A stretch of DNA of 64,000 bases from Petaurus breviceps papuanus (lineage: Eukaryota > Chordata > Mammalia > Diprotodontia > Petauridae), in the NCBI GenBank assembly GCA_028583685.1, contig JAMXIF010000022.1, positions 3,424,782 through 3,488,781 on the forward strand. The letters run 5' to 3'. Position numbers and translations under genes: made by a program. A model generated the notes under the pieces. It worked only from the letters and a program-made list of their open reading frames with translations. It made no database searches and was not told where the DNA came from. Positions 32,380-43,692 of this stretch are shown here, piece after piece (within the stretch, counting starts at the first letter, position 1; each line of letters opens with the position of its first letter).

Positions 32380-32915
32380 GCTGAACAAGTTGTGGTAAAT
32401 GAATGTAATGGCATACTATTGTACTATCAGAAATGATGCACAGGTGGATTTCAGAGAAACCTGGAAAGACTTACATAAACTGATGCTAAGTGAAGTGAGC
32501 AAAGCCAGAAGAACACTTTACACAGTAACGGCAACATTGTGGGATGATCAACTTTGAGAGGCTCAGTTCTTCTCAGCAATACAAAGATCTAACACAATCC
32601 CAAAAGACTCATGATGGAAAATGTATCCCATTTAGAGAATTATGGAGTCTGAATACATATTGAAGCATATTATTTTTTTTGTTGTTGTTTTTTTCTATCT
32701 TTGGTTTCCCCATTTTATTATGATTCTTCTTTCACAACATTAGTAATGTAGAAATATGTCAAATATGATTGTACATGTAAAATCTATATGAGATTGCTTG
32801 CTATAGGGAGGGAGGGAAGGGGAGAGAGGGAGAGAAAAATTTGGAACTCAAAATCTTATAAAAGTGAATGTTGAAAACTATTTTTGTATGTAATTGGAAA
32901 AATGCTATTAAGTGG
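32380..32915 (+). mobile_element. L1 3' end (5'-truncated)
   Basis: ggctgaacaagttgtggtaa atg, tggcatactattgtactatc, agacttacataaactgatgc, gccagaagaacactttacac, then the G-rich 3'UTR (gggagggagggaaggg) and gtgaatgttgaaaactattt ttgtatgtaattgg with an A-rich end. Confidence 0.9.
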
Positions 32916-33049
32916 GAAAATAATATGCAAGCTTATCTTTTGAGGGTGAAGAGTGGAGACATTAAAGACTTGAGAAGAGAACAGAAGAAGAAGAAAATAT
33001 TCACTAGAGAAGAAAACAAAAGAGACTACAAAATCTGAAATGAGCTTAG

Positions 33050-33150
33050 TGAACAAATATTCAATGTATAGCGGTGGAAACTAAGGACCAGAGTGTCAGC
33101 ATCAGATGCAGAACTAATATCGAGGTCTCCAAATGCCCAATTCAGCTTTG
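33050..33150 (-). mobile_element. MIR fragment
   Basis: gtggaaactaaggaccagag, cagaactaatatcgaggtct: weak antisense tRNA half. Confidence 0.4.
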
Positions 33151-33539
33151 GACATGTCCCCCCCACCCCTTATCACCATTCCGTACCCTCATTAAGCTGA
33201 CCCTGTTCCTTTTACATCTATAAATTTCCTGTCTCCAAAAGCTAAGAACATATTCCAACTCTCCTTTGTATCTTACCAAAGGCTCAAATTACCAGATATA
33301 TAGCCAAAGTAATAGAGAATGGAAGGCAGGGAGGGTGTCGCAAAACTTGGAGAGTCCCTTCCCTTCTCGGGGCCTTTTTGTTCTGAAAATGATGAAGTTG
33401 AACTGTGTTTCCCAGTCAGGTTTGAGGTCACCATTTTCATTGCTACCTGAGCACAGTTGGGTCAATCATGGTCAGACATTTAAAAGATTTTGTTCTCTAG
33501 TTCTCATTTCTAGAGGCAGGAATGAGCATTTCAAAACAA

Positions 33540-34180
33540 TTCAATCCAATAAGAACTTATTAAGTAACCATTCTGTGTAAGGTCTTGTGGTGAGACATAA
33601 GAATATAGAAATGAAAAGCAGCATAGCCCCTGTCCTCAATAAATGACAATCTACTATGGGATGTACACATGAACAGATAATAATGACACTGCTGGCAATA
33701 GGGTCAAAGATTTAGAGCTAGAAAGAACTTTAGGTGTCAACAAGTCAATTTCATTTTACAGATAAGGAAAGTAAGTCACAAAGAGTTTAAGTGACTTGTT
33801 CAAGGACATACAGAGATCCAGTTCCTGAGACAGGGGGAACCCAATCTCTTTTCCTTTGAGTTAATTATACTCTCTATTGCTCCACAATGTCTCCTGGCAC
33901 TAAAAGTCACAATGGTAACAATAAAGATAGGTTGCATTGATATAGAACTGTAAGGTTCACAAAAAGCTTGGAGTAAAAAAAATATATATGCTACAAGCTA
34001 GAATGGGATAAAGACAGTGTAGAGACCTGGGCAAAAATTTCTGAGAGGGAGAGCTCACCTTCCCATGGGGGGTGGGGGGAAGAAATCAGGGAAGACTTCT
34101 GGGAGAAAGTGGTACCAAAGTTGGGTCTTGAAGACAGAGTAAGATTTTTAGTGGGGGAGATAAGGAGGACAGGTGTGCCA
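33540..34180 (-). mobile_element. L2 fragment with MIR inside
   Basis: The L2 terminus is at 33540-33690 (agaacttattaagtaaccat, cctgtcctcaataaatgaca). A further L2 part is at about 34000-34180 (gaaatcagggaagacttctg, ttgggtcttgaagacagagt). A CORE-SINE interrupts at 33703-33895. Confidence 0.65.
33703..33895 (-). mobile_element. MIR/CORE-SINE
   Basis: caaagatttagagctagaaa gaacttt, tcattttacagataagg, gtgacttgttcaaggacata, then a diverged tRNA half ending tattgctccacaatg. Confidence 0.75.
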
Positions 34181-34184
34181 ACCA

Positions 34185-34780
34185 AGGGAGGTGGAGACAG
34201 CTCCACACTCTAAAATTTCACTCAGACCCCTAGCTGGCATTAATTTAAAAGGGGCTGAGTGCCCTCTTCCTCGATTCAAGAGACAAGAACAAATGTTTGA
34301 CTCTATCTTTCCATTTCATTCAGGTCTGGATGATTTAAGGGGCCTTACTCCCTCTTCCCATTCCCAAGGCAGCTGCTAACAATTCACTGATTCCCTTCAT
34401 CTTTCAATTTGGCTCAAGAATGTGATTGGCTTTCCCTCATCTCCCCCCCTCCCCACAACCTCAGCCATTGAATTCCTCTTATCTCAGTCTCTGCAAATCT
34501 GAAAATAGATTTCTTTGGGGCGGGGGGGGGGGGGGGGAGGGAGGGAGGAGGCTGGACCTTCGGATTAAATTCGATCTTTTTTTAAAAGATGATGCCCTTC
34601 CCTTGATGTGACAATTTTCTCTATCCCCTAATTAAACAGAGGGCTCCGCCAGTGGGGAAAAGATGATGGGGTGGAGGGGGTTTTGGGGTGGGGAAGGGTT
34701 CACAGAATTAAGAGTTAAAGGCAAAAGCCCAGCAGTACAAGGCTTCCCATTTACTATTTAAAAGCGAGCTGTGTGCCTGC
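34185..34780. promoter_or_regulatory. Low-repeat block, possible regulatory DNA
   Basis: About 600 bases with little repeat signal, higher complexity than the surroundings, and several homeodomain-type TAATTA or ATTTAAA words (ggcattaatttaaaaggg; cctaattaaacagaggg; ctatttaaaagcgagc). A run of about sixteen Gs at 34519-34538 breaks it. There is no coding frame with recognisable domains. Function is a guess from texture only. Confidence 0.25.
34517..34552 (+). repeat. Poly-G / (GGGA)n tract
   Basis: ggggcggggggggggg followed by gggagggagg. This can form a G-quadruplex on the plus strand. Confidence 0.9.
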
Positions 34781-35439
34781 TTCTCAGAGATATGAGTGTA
34801 CAAGGAAATGGTATTTTTTCCTCCCCTCCTACCATCTCCCGCTGGGCAAGGCAGATACATGAAATACATTGAAAGGTTTCCTCCCAAGCCCCAGAGGGGA
34901 CAGGAAGAAACCAGGGAATCTCTAGAGGGAAAAGAAAAAAGTGTAGGGTAAGAAATAAAGGGAAAAAATCCACAATGAATCTGGTCCTAGTTGTTGTTGG
35001 GGGGGGGGGAATATGTATATGTGTGTTGAGGGACATTTTAATAAGATTAGGGTATTTAGAGATGGGAGGGATTAGCCTGGGTGGGGGGGGGACATCTAGT
35101 CTAACCTCATTTTACTTTTAAGCAAACAGCCACAAAGAAGGAAACGACTTGCATACATCTAGAAACAAAGGGTTCCCCACTCCTGGCCCCAGTCCACTTT
35201 TTTCACCATATTTCACCTTCAAATATATGGAGGGCTGTCAGGGGGCCAAAGAAAAGAACTTTCCACATGGCCACAGGGCAGGAAAATAAAGGATGGTTGA
35301 AATTAGAGGGATGAGGATTTCTAATTAATTAATCCTTCATTCATTCATTTAAAATTTGTACCTAACCCTGTGATTTCATAAGCATGGGGAACTCCCAAGT
35401 AGGGAAACACCCATCACTAATTCAGGTCAATATCTACTT

Positions 35440-35595
35440 TGCAACTTAGTCTTTAAGAATAGACTGGAGATGCTGAGATATTGAAAGACTTACCCATGGT
35501 CACATAGGTAATGTATATCAGAGGCAGAATTTGAACATAGAACTTCCTGGCTTTGTGGCAAACTGTTTACTCCATCATGCTGCCCCACTATAGAA
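35440..35595 (-). mobile_element. MIR fragment
   Basis: gactggagatgctgagatat, gacttacccatggtcacata, cagaggcagaatttgaacat, ctccatcatgctgccccact. Confidence 0.7.
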
Positions 35596-35869
35596 TGGGC
35601 TACCTCAAACAAGTTATGAAATTTTCATAACTAGAGATATCCAAGGAGAGGGGATCAGATGATTATCTGTCAAGGATTCTGTGGAAGGCAGGACTGCCCT
35701 GTGGTGGGAGATTGGACTTGATGTTGGCTGGGAGGACATTTTCATTTGAATATTTTGAAGTCCCTAAAAGTCAACACTGTATTTGCAAAAGGAAAATATC
35801 TCAGAAAGGGAAGGGAAAGAGTATGAGAAGCAACAAACTCTCTGATAGTACAGATCCCTTATTTTACAG

Positions 35870-36345
35870 GTGAGATAGTATAGTAGAAAGAAGGTATCTG
35901 GAATCAGAAGGCCTTGCTTCAAATATTCACTCCATCATTTACTACTTGTGAAACTCAGAAGGCAATGGGCAATAAAAAAACACATGATGGGTATGAATAA
36001 GATGCAGTGTTGAAGACCAGGAGTCAAAGATGATATCAAGGAATTGTATGATAGGAAGAGAAGATGGGTATGTGGCCAAAAGTAGAGCATGTTCCAATGG
36101 TGCCATCTTGATATCAGAAAAGACTGATGAAGACCCCAGCATGATGGATGAAGCCCTTGGTCCTTCCATTACAGGAAGACATGGACTGGAGTTGTAAAGG
36201 ATGGGAAAGTAAGGATGAGTTATAATTTGCCACATTAGGAGAGAACTTCTGGGTCAATGAAATCACAAATTAATTTGAATAAGTAAGTTTGAACAGATAA
36301 CCTTTTGAGTCTCAGTTTCCTCATCTGTAAAATCAAGATGCTCTA
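35870..36345 (+). mobile_element. MIR SINE interrupted by another repeat
   Basis: The 5' half (agtatagtagaaagaaggta, ctggaatcagaaggccttgc, actacttgtgaaactc) ends near 35956. The 3' half (gataaccttttgagtctcag tttcctcatctgtaaaat) resumes near 36297. The intervening 340 bases are a different sequence. Confidence 0.65.
35957..36285 (+). mobile_element. Possible RTE-type LINE remnant
   Basis: gatgatatcaaggaattgta tgataggaagagaagatggg reads DDIKELYDRKRRWV. Downstream residues (HLDIRKD, RPQHDG, KTWTGVVKDGK) loosely match the tail of RTE/BovB ORFs (W.PRDVKR.GRPP.RW ... W.RVAKDR). Broken frame; assignment is tentative. Confidence 0.35.
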
Positions 36346-36490
36346 TAGGGATTCTTAACCTTTTTGTGTGTCATAGGCCTCCTTGATAGACTGGTAAAGC
36401 CTGGAGACCCCTTCTCATAATATTTTTACATGCATCAAATAAAATGCATAGGATCACAAAGGAAACCAAAAGTTAGAGAAAATAAAGATG
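36345..36490 (+). mobile_element. DNA-transposon-like fossil
   Basis: tagggattcttaaccttttt, gtcataggcctccttgatag, gaccccttctcataatattt, aaaatgcataggatcacaaa ggaaacc. Same family as 10384-10520. It sits at the end of the interrupted MIR. Confidence 0.5.
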
Positions 36491-36989
36491 CAGGAAATTT
36501 TTCCCCTATCCAAGCATGTGGACCCCTTGAAATGTATCCACAGGTTCCTTCATGGCCTCCAAAGACCTCTTTCTCTTTATAACCCTTATCTATAATTCTT
36601 CCACCTGGGTCCTCTGAATGAAACTTATTGATCCATTCTATAATGCCTAACTTACTCTCAGCCAATCAGGAAAATTTCTGGTTCTGTAGCAGGTTGAGGA
36701 GGGGAAGGGGAGTGTTCTGCCCCACATTACCCAATGAATGATGTAATGTCTATCCTTCCTATTCCCTCTTTCAATCCAGAAAAAGAGTAGCAAAAGCAAA
36801 CAGACTAAGATAAAGTTCACATCTTTCCTTATTTGAAAATACTACTTAAGAGACAACACTTTCAGTCACAGGGTCAGATATAAACCTCAGCACCTCATCA
36901 TCAAGGAATATATCAGTCTTTCTTGGGAGCAAATGTTGATAAAACAGATTTAGAATCTATTCTAGATTAAAGGTAAGAGAAGTATAATG

Positions 36990-37260
36990 AGGATTTTTCC
37001 CACCCTCACTGCAGTGATTGCAAATGACCCAGATTTCTTTATTGAACCAATCAATCACCCTGCCTCTCTAATGTGGACACAGAGGGACTAGACATCTCTA
37101 TCGAGTCAATCAATCAGAGGCATAAATTGGGTGCAAACAAGCCCATTGTCAATTCTGGAGGAGTGAAATACTTTGGAACACAGCTAATGGCATATAAGGA
37201 AATGTACTGGGATTGGTAGAAATAATTAGACAAAGCTTTGGGCTTGTTTGTCAGAGAAGG
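36990..37260. promoter_or_regulatory. Low-repeat block with HOX/PBX and TCF-like words
   Basis: Two similar words aaccaatcaatcaccc and gtcaatcaatcagagg about 65 bases apart, plus ttagacaaagctttgggc (TCF/LEF-like) and taattaga-type sites. No repeat recognised. This texture is seen in conserved non-coding enhancers, but no comparison was possible. Confidence 0.3.
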
Positions 37261-37500
37261 ATTTGAACAGGAAAGTCAGTCAAGGTTTCAAAGCGCTTTG
37301 CACTTGGATCAAAAGAAAGCAGTGGGTGAGGGAATGAGCACAGAAACAATGTATAACATCTACTGCTCCTCCCATCTCCCACAACTGACCATATTAGCAG
37401 AGAGACTATACCAGTAGCAAATAATGCATCCAGCAAGGAGCTGAGAGAGGATGGATGGGATATACCAAGGAAAGGTAGCTTTTAGGCATGTGACCTCTTT

Positions 37501-37730
37501 GTTGTTGCTTTTAGTTGTTTTCAGTTGTGTCCAACTCCTTGTGACCTCATTTGGGGTTTTCTTGGCAAAGATACTAGAGTGGTTTGCTATTTTCTTCTCC
37601 AGGAAACTGAGGCAAAAGGATTAAGGGACTTGCCCAGGATCACACAGCTAATGTCTGAGGTCACATTTGAACTCAGGTCTTCCTCAATCCAGGCCAGGCA
37701 CTCTATCCACTGCACTACCTAGCTGCCCAG
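37501..37730 (-). mobile_element. tRNA/CORE SINE with target duplication
   Basis: Inverted long SINE: ttcagttgtgtccaactcct, ggggttttcttggcaaagat, caggatcacacagctaatgt, ctctatccactgcactacct agctgccc. The flanks tgacctcttt (37491-37500) and agacctcttt (37732-37741) are the target duplication. Confidence 0.94.
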
Positions 37731-37741
37731 GAGACCTCTTT

Positions 37742-38690
37742 AGGGTGGAGAAAAAGACAACTGCAGACTCCACAAAGGCACTGACCATCCATACCTAACA
37801 AGAGCCATGCCTCTGAACTTCCTAAGAACTCCACCAAAGTGGGGAAAAGAACTTCCAGTAACCAGGAATTCTAATTTTGTCCTTACTGTCCCTATAAAGT
37901 TTGTGTGTCCTTGAAGAAAAGTGTTCCCAAGCCTTTTGGGGTCATGTTTCTATAATTATCCAGGCAATACCTATTTAGTAAATACCTCCCTCTAAAAGCT
38001 AAATTAGGACAGGTAGTACTCGAACTAAGGCCATCTGAGTCAAAGCCTTGTCTTCTTCCCACTATAGCATGAGGACTCACTTTTTCTTAGATATCCTTGA
38101 GGTCCATCTAAAAGCTAAATTGACTGACTTATAATCAGTGTGAAGCCCCTGGATGGGAGTTTGTGAGCTACAACCAGATAAGCTCCCCAAGTCCTAAAGG
38201 CTACCCCTAGAACCGTGAGGGGAGCAGTAACCATTGACCTCTGGTCATGCAGGTGACTAACACAAATTGGGGTTGGAAAGTGACCCTGGATAGGGTGCTG
38301 CATAAAAAGGAGCTAATACATTTTCCATATCTCCTTTTATCTTCTCCCAAATCTAGGCACTCACTTGACTGGACTCACACACATGCCTGCAATGAATTCC
38401 ATTCTCCTTTCTGATTTGCAAGTGGTAATTAGATGGAATGTATTGAATCAATAGGAGAGGGGTGGGAGAGTGTAAGGGCTCTGGATGCCTGGGAGAAGAT
38501 AGGAGCAGAGTGCAGACCTTTTGTGACCCTTCCATCCCAGTCTCCAAAACAAGCACTGATGACTTCATCATTTTGTTACCAGTCAGGTCTATGCCTCCCA
38601 ACTAAGAGTATTGTAAAGATGGCTTGTATATGTAGCTGGGGAAAGACATCATGGAGGCCAAGAAGGTCTCAAGAAGTAAGCAGCATGAGT
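37742..38690. other. Unassigned sequence
   Basis: No gene recognised. The phrase gaggactcactttttcttagatatccttgaggtcc (38071-38105) recurs in near-identical form at 40842-40876 (gaggaaccacttttttctta), together with actcgaacta/cttgaacta and gccatctgagtcaaa upstream. A short paralogous repeat therefore lies at about 37990-38120 and 40770-40880. Confidence 0.45.
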
Positions 38691-38699
38691 TAGTATCAA

Positions 38700-38985
38700 T
38701 GGAGATAACACAGTCAGAAGGCCTGGATTTGAGTTTTGAATCTCTCTCTTGCTGGCTATGTGATCTTGACCGCTCACTGCCCCTCTCTAGGCTCACTCCA
38801 TCTATGAAACAGGGTTAGGGATTTGGATTAGTGACTACCTGAGGGCCTTTCCCTGTGCAAATATTCTATGTTCTATTTGCTTCATAAACTCCTTACTTTT
38901 CTTTGCTTCCATTACACTTAGCCAGTTCCTGGTTCTTAATAGGCACTTAGTAAAAGCTGACTGTTTGAATGACTCACTACCATGC
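38700..38985 (+). mobile_element. MIR/THER SINE followed by L2 end
   Basis: SINE: cagtcagaaggcctggattt, ttgctggctatgtgatcttg, then tattctatgttct tail. From about 38880 the L2 terminus: cagttcctggttcttaatag gcacttagtaaaagc. Confidence 0.65.
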
Positions 38986-39404
38986 TAATGGTAAGGTAAG
39001 GGTGGGGGATGGAAGTAGAAAGGAAGCTCAAAAACTATAGAGGAATATGAGTAGGACACCCACATCCCACTAAGCAGTCAGGAAGTTTGCAGATTGACTG
39101 AAAGCAAGCCTATGATGGTGGAACAGATGAATGAGCTTTGTGCAGTGGGCCCAGATGGGCAAATCCACAAATGGGCTTAGGGCCATTCTCCTTTGGAGTT
39201 GACTGTGGGCTAAACCAAGCCTGAGGAAAGGTAACTAATTAGAATAGAGGTTGTGTTCCCTAATCTGAGAGTGAATGCTTTTATTTCATACTGATTTCTA
39301 TTGGTTTTCCTGTGCTATATTCTGAATTTGTCTATTCTCTTTCTACTTAATCCTAGAAGATATACTACTATGGTCTCAGATACATAGTGATAGAAATAAA
39401 TGTG

Positions 39405-39620
39405 AAGAAGGAAGGAAATATGGAAGGAAGGGAGGGAAAGAGGGAGGGAGGAGGAGAGGGACGGAGAAAGGAAGGAAGGAAGGAAGAAAGGAAGGAAGGG
39501 AGGGAGGAAGGAAGGAAGGAAGGAAGGAAGGAAGGAAGGAAGGAAGGAAGGACGGAAGGAAGGAAGGAAGGAAGGAAAGAAGGAAGGAAGGAAGGAAGGA
39601 AAGAAGGAAGGAAGGAAGGA
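39405..39620 (+). repeat. (AAGG)n microsatellite
   Basis: About 200 bases of ggaa units with occasional gaaa and ggga variants. The Lys/Glu/Gly and Phe/Leu/Pro/Ser frames on both strands are artefacts. Confidence 0.97.
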
Positions 39621-39712
39621 ATTTAACGAGCACTTTATTAAGCATTTGAGAAACAAATGCAAAAGCTAAGGAACTCAAGTTTACATTCTAATAGGGGGAT
39701 ATAATATAGAAC
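39618..39712 (-). mobile_element. L2 3' end fragment
   Basis: gagcactttattaagcattt, aactcaagtttacattctaa tagggg. Directly abuts the (AAGG)n array. Confidence 0.65.
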
Positions 39713-39714
39713 TT

Positions 39715-40135
39715 GGTGCTTTGGTCTTTCAAGTTATAGAGATTCTTAGTAGGGTCATAGAGGAGCAAATTGTCATACCCCTTCCAGAAAGAATGTCAGA
39801 AATGATTTGATCATGGTTACAGAACTGAAGAGGAATGATTAGTTGTATGTTTTGGGCTGCTGGAAAATCTATGGAAAAAACCATGACTAGTGTTCACCTG
39901 AAATAGTGGGCGAGATGAAATAATAACTAATCCAGAGGGTTCAAATTATTCAAAAGACATAGAAGCCAGGATTGGGTAATGAAATACTGTGACAACAGTA
40001 AAAGATCATTAGGATCTGGGTACTCCAGCTCTCTGACCTGAAGTAGACAACTAGACTCAGGACTCATGAATCTCAGGAGTTTCTGGGCTCTTTGTTGGGT
40101 GTTCAGGGATCAAGGGAAGCAACAAAAGGTGAGAG
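39715..40135. other. Mostly unassigned sequence
   Basis: Parts at about 39820-39990 (tgattagttgtatg, agaggggttcaaatta-like, aaaagacatagaagccagg) may be L3/CR1. No gene. Confidence 0.3.
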
Positions 40136-40139
40136 ACAG

Positions 40140-40358
40140 CATGGTGGAACAGAGAGAGGTGGCATCACAGTCAGTAAGACTTAGATTTAATTTTCCCCTC
40201 TTGCACATATCAGCTATGTGACCTTGAGTAAATCATTTAACCTCTTTCTGCCCTAGGGAGCTCTGTAAGACTACAAATTGCAGCACAAATGCTCATCATC
40301 AATAATAGAGAAAGGTCTTTACCAGTATCTCCTGGCACAGATGAAATCACAGGTCAAA
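40140..40358 (+). mobile_element. CORE-SINE with 3' domain
   Basis: gagaggtggcatcacagtca, cagctatgtgaccttgagta, caaattgcagcacaaatgct, accagtatctcctggcacag, atgaaatcacaggtc. Confidence 0.7.
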
Positions 40359-40644
40359 TACAAAAGGTGTGTGGGGTGAAGGGAAGGGAGGAGGAAGTCC
40401 CATAGAGAAAGACAAAGGATTAATTCCAAGTGGAGTAACTCATGCCCAAGGAAATTGAGACATAAGTCCAATGGCTTTTTCTGAAGACAGCCTTTTTCCT
40501 TGTTCCTTGACGCTAAATCCCTAGAATATCACCCATTTCCCAGTAAGTAAGCCTGTTCTAGAACAAACCCAAGTTGTGTGTCTGGTTTCCCATGCACTGG
40601 CACCCTTGACTTGCTATCATCCACATTCCCCATCCTCTAATAGA

Positions 40645-40800
40645 TGACATTAGAGCTGGAAAGCACCTTCAGGGTCATCTAGTCCAACAACCTCATTGCA
40701 CAGGCATGAAACTGAAACCTGAGGAGGTTTAGACACTTTTTCCAAGTCAAACAGTAAGTCTGGTAAGAGAGCTAGAGGAGGGGGACAGCTACTACTTGAA
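40645..40800 (-). mobile_element. MIR/CORE-SINE
   Basis: gacattagagctggaaagca ccttcagggtcatctagtcc, tgcacaggcatgaaactga, ccaagtcaaacagtaagt. Confidence 0.75.
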
Positions 40801-41339
40801 CTATGCCCATCTGAGTCAAAATCTTTTTCCCACTATACCATGAGGAACCACTTTTTTCTTAGATATCCTTGAGGTCCTTGAAGCCATTGTCAGCATAGAC
40901 TCTGCCAACGTTATCTTCTGCCCTGAGTTGTGATAATAATCATAGATTTCCAGAGTGCCTTGACACTGACTGACTAGAGCCCTGCTCTCTCTCTCCTGCT
41001 TTCCTGCTCATCTGATGCTCTTCTCACCAGATTCTTTTATATCCTCTTGTTCATTTCTACCTCAATGACACCAAAAATGACTTTCAGTTATTTCTTGCCA
41101 GATACCATTGATGCTAATGCTCTACCCTCCTTTGAGAACTTCCTACTCTTTCCCAGAGCAAGGACCATTCTTCTTTACCTGTCTGCTTTGTACAGATGAA
41201 TTTATTTAGTCTTTGTGTTCGAGTTCAACTTATTAAACATCATTTATTGCCTATTCTGTGTAAGGCCCAATGCTACAGATAGGGAGAGAATCAGGTTAGA
41301 AAACTCTTGGTACCAATGCAGGTTGGCACTTTCTCTCCA

Positions 41340-41458
41340 ACTTCTAGTCTTAAAGAACTGCCTAGAGTCCAGTGAGGTTAATTGATGTGTCAGAAATAGG
41401 TCCTGAACCTGAGTTTTCCTGGCTTTGAGGCTGGCTTTCTATCTATTACAATATGCTT
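41340..41458 (-). mobile_element. MIR fragment inside L2
   Basis: ccagtgaggttaattgatgt, ctgaacctgagttttcctgg, ctatctattacaatatgc. Confidence 0.55.
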
Positions 41459-41689
41459 CTGGGGATACAAAAATCAAATGAGACACAGACTGTCCCTGAG
41501 GTGCTGACAAACTAATCATGGAGAGAACATGTATTCAAATAACCATAATAAAGATAGGGTGAGAAAAGTAGATGAACAATAATTAGATTTATTATCACTT
41601 TCAAAATTTGGGAATTGGGTTGCATTAACAGAGAAGAATGGGGAAAGATGAAGTGATATTGAATATCCCAACTGTGCAGACATGAAGAA

Positions 41690-41860
41690 GAGTGTTAGAT
41701 TTGAAGTCAATAGATCCAGGGTCATACTTAAGCCCTATATCTGATCTTCAAAAAGACATTTCAGCTCTCTTAGAAATAGCTTTACCTGTAAATTAAGGAA
41801 GCTTGTATACATGATCTCTATGATCATTTTTACCTCAAAATCCATGATGAAGTAAAAAAG
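41690..41860 (+). mobile_element. MIR/THER fragment inside L2
   Basis: gtgttagatttgaagtcaat, atagctttacctgtaaatta, atgatctctatgatcatttt tacctc. Confidence 0.5.
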
Positions 41861-42764
41861 ACACAATGCATAAAAATGTTAAAAGAATTTTGAGGAGAGG
41901 GAGATTAGGTTTAGGTAGGGGGAGTCATAGAAGACTTCATGTAAAGGGTGGCACTTCAGCTTCGTATGAGAATTTCAGGATTTCAAAAATACAGGTGATG
42001 TGGAAGTGTGGAAGAGACTATTTCTGTAATAGGAGTAAAATATGAGCAAAATTATCAAGATAGGAGAGAGTGGACAAGAAATGGGGACCCCTCCTACTCT
42101 ACTTTAAATAGAACATAAATTGTAGGAGGACTCCAATGCTAGGGGAAAAAAGTAGTCAATACTTTATTTTAAGCAATAAGGAACCAGTGAACGTTTCCAG
42201 GTAGAGTAGTTATATAACTAGAGTCTTACATTAGCAAGATGGCAGTGTGTGGAGACTGGTTTAGAAAATGAAGAGAATGGGAGTGAAGAGACCAATTAAG
42301 AGGCTATTCTAGCCATCCAGGAAAGAGGTGATGAGAATCAGACCTGGGCTGTGTTCATGGTGATAGAGAGAACTTGATTAGATGAGAAAGATATTTTGGT
42401 TTACTTTGTGACTGATTGGATGTAGGGGTGAGGGTATAGGAAGAATAAACAATAGGGAAAAGTTTGAGGCATCTGGCTAGCAAAGTTTGAAATAGAGATG
42501 TGAACAGAATTAAAGAAGTTGGAAGGAAGGAAGATTGCGGTGGAGTGGGTGGGTGGGGGATATGGGGAATAATAAATTTGACTTTGGAATCACTGAGTTT
42601 GAGGTTTTGATGGGACTTCTAGAAATTGATATTTGGCAAGTATTTGAAGAGATCAATCTGGAACTCAGAGGGAAAGGTTGGAGTTGGAGATAAAGATTTG
42701 GGAAGTATTTATATAGAACTAATGATTAAAGAAAGCCATGAAAGTCAGTGGTAGAAAAGCAATC

Positions 42765-43315
42765 ATCCCTACTCTGACCTGACAACTATCCTTTGAGGGC
42801 TAGTGATTATAGAGATGTAAAATTCTTGTGTGTTTTCATGGGTCTTCTAGAAGCAATCATAGGAAGCCATGCATCCCAGGCCACAAAGGACCTAGATAAA
42901 GAATAACTCGGGCTGAAGTCAATAATAATAGAAGTAAATAGCTTCAACAAGACGGTCAGATACTGAGAAACAAAGAGCATTCAATGTCCACAGGGTCTTT
43001 AATTTGGAAGAAGGGGAGAAAGGAAGAGTTCTAACTCAATTTCCCTTCTAAAAACAAAAACAATAGGAACACACACACACACACAAACACACACACATAC
43101 ATTTCCTCATAGGACCTAAGTAGAACTTAACAAGTATAAAACTGTTAAGGGCTAAATGGAAAATTTTCCATTGGGTTTCTAAAAATTCAGCCTCACAGAG
43201 TAGAGGAAAGCATGGTTAGATAGCAGTTCCTGTGGCCAAAACAAAAACAAAACAAAAACAAAATCTCCAGAATCAATAAGGGCCAGTGCTATGACACAGC
43301 TCTTGCTGGGGAAAA
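42765..43315. other. Unassigned with short simple repeats
   Basis: Holds an (AC)n run at 43073-43102 and two (AAAAC)n runs (43236-43262, 43310-43328). No gene recognised. Confidence 0.5.
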
Positions 43316-43553
43316 AACAAAACAAAACATTTTCCTAGACTGCATCGAGAGTTATAGCTTGCAGAGGAACGGAATCATTCCTTTGTTCTTTTCTTGGATC
43401 AGACCATATCAGGAGGGCTGAGTTCAATTTTAGGCATTACTTTTCAGGAAAGTCATAGACAAGGTGGAACATGTATAGGAAACAACAGCCAGAGGGGCAA
43501 GGAGAGAATTGGAGAATATATTGTGTGAGAATTCATTGAAAAAACGAGGGATA

Positions 43554-43692
43554 AGGGTGGCTAGGTGGCCCAGTGAATAAAGCACAGGCCCTGGAGTCAG
43601 AAGGACCTGAGTGCAAATCCAGCCTCAGACACAACACAAAAACTAGCTGTGAGACCTTGGGCAAGTCACTTAACCCCAACTGCCCTCCAAAA
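43554..43692 (+). mobile_element. tRNA-derived SINE, short type
   Basis: gggtggctaggtggcccagt, ctggagtcagaaggacctga, gtgcaaatccagcctcagac, ctagctgtgagaccttgggc, accccaactgccctccaaaa. Its A-rich tail runs into the (AAGG)n array. Confidence 0.92.

Larger units (their letters stand above)
41220..42760 (-). mobile_element. Long L2 LINE (3' end and ORF2 part)
   Basis: Inverted L2 over about 1.5 kb. The terminus is at 41225-41290 (ttattaaacatcatttattg, gtgtaaggcccaatgctaca). It resumes at 41460 with ctggggatacaaaaatcaaa, then agaagacttcatgtaaaggg, ggaaccagtgaacgtttcca, aattaagaggctattctagc catccagg, ctgattggatgtaggggtga and gagtttgaggttttgatggg. These are the antisense of ORF2 blocks such as LDYCNSLL and HLKLN. 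Two MIR pieces interrupt it (about 41340-41458 inverted, 41690-41860 forward). Confidence 0.82.

Noticed and set aside
33266-33580. 104-codon forward frame as a small gene
   Set aside because: No domain or signal peptide, and its end enters an inverted L2 terminus.
39405-39620. Regularly repeated array as a possible CRISPR
   Set aside because: A plain tetranucleotide microsatellite in a vertebrate genome, with no spacers.
39315-39678. Phe/Leu/Pro/Ser and Lys/Glu/Gly repeat proteins
   Set aside because: Translations of the (AAGG)n microsatellite.
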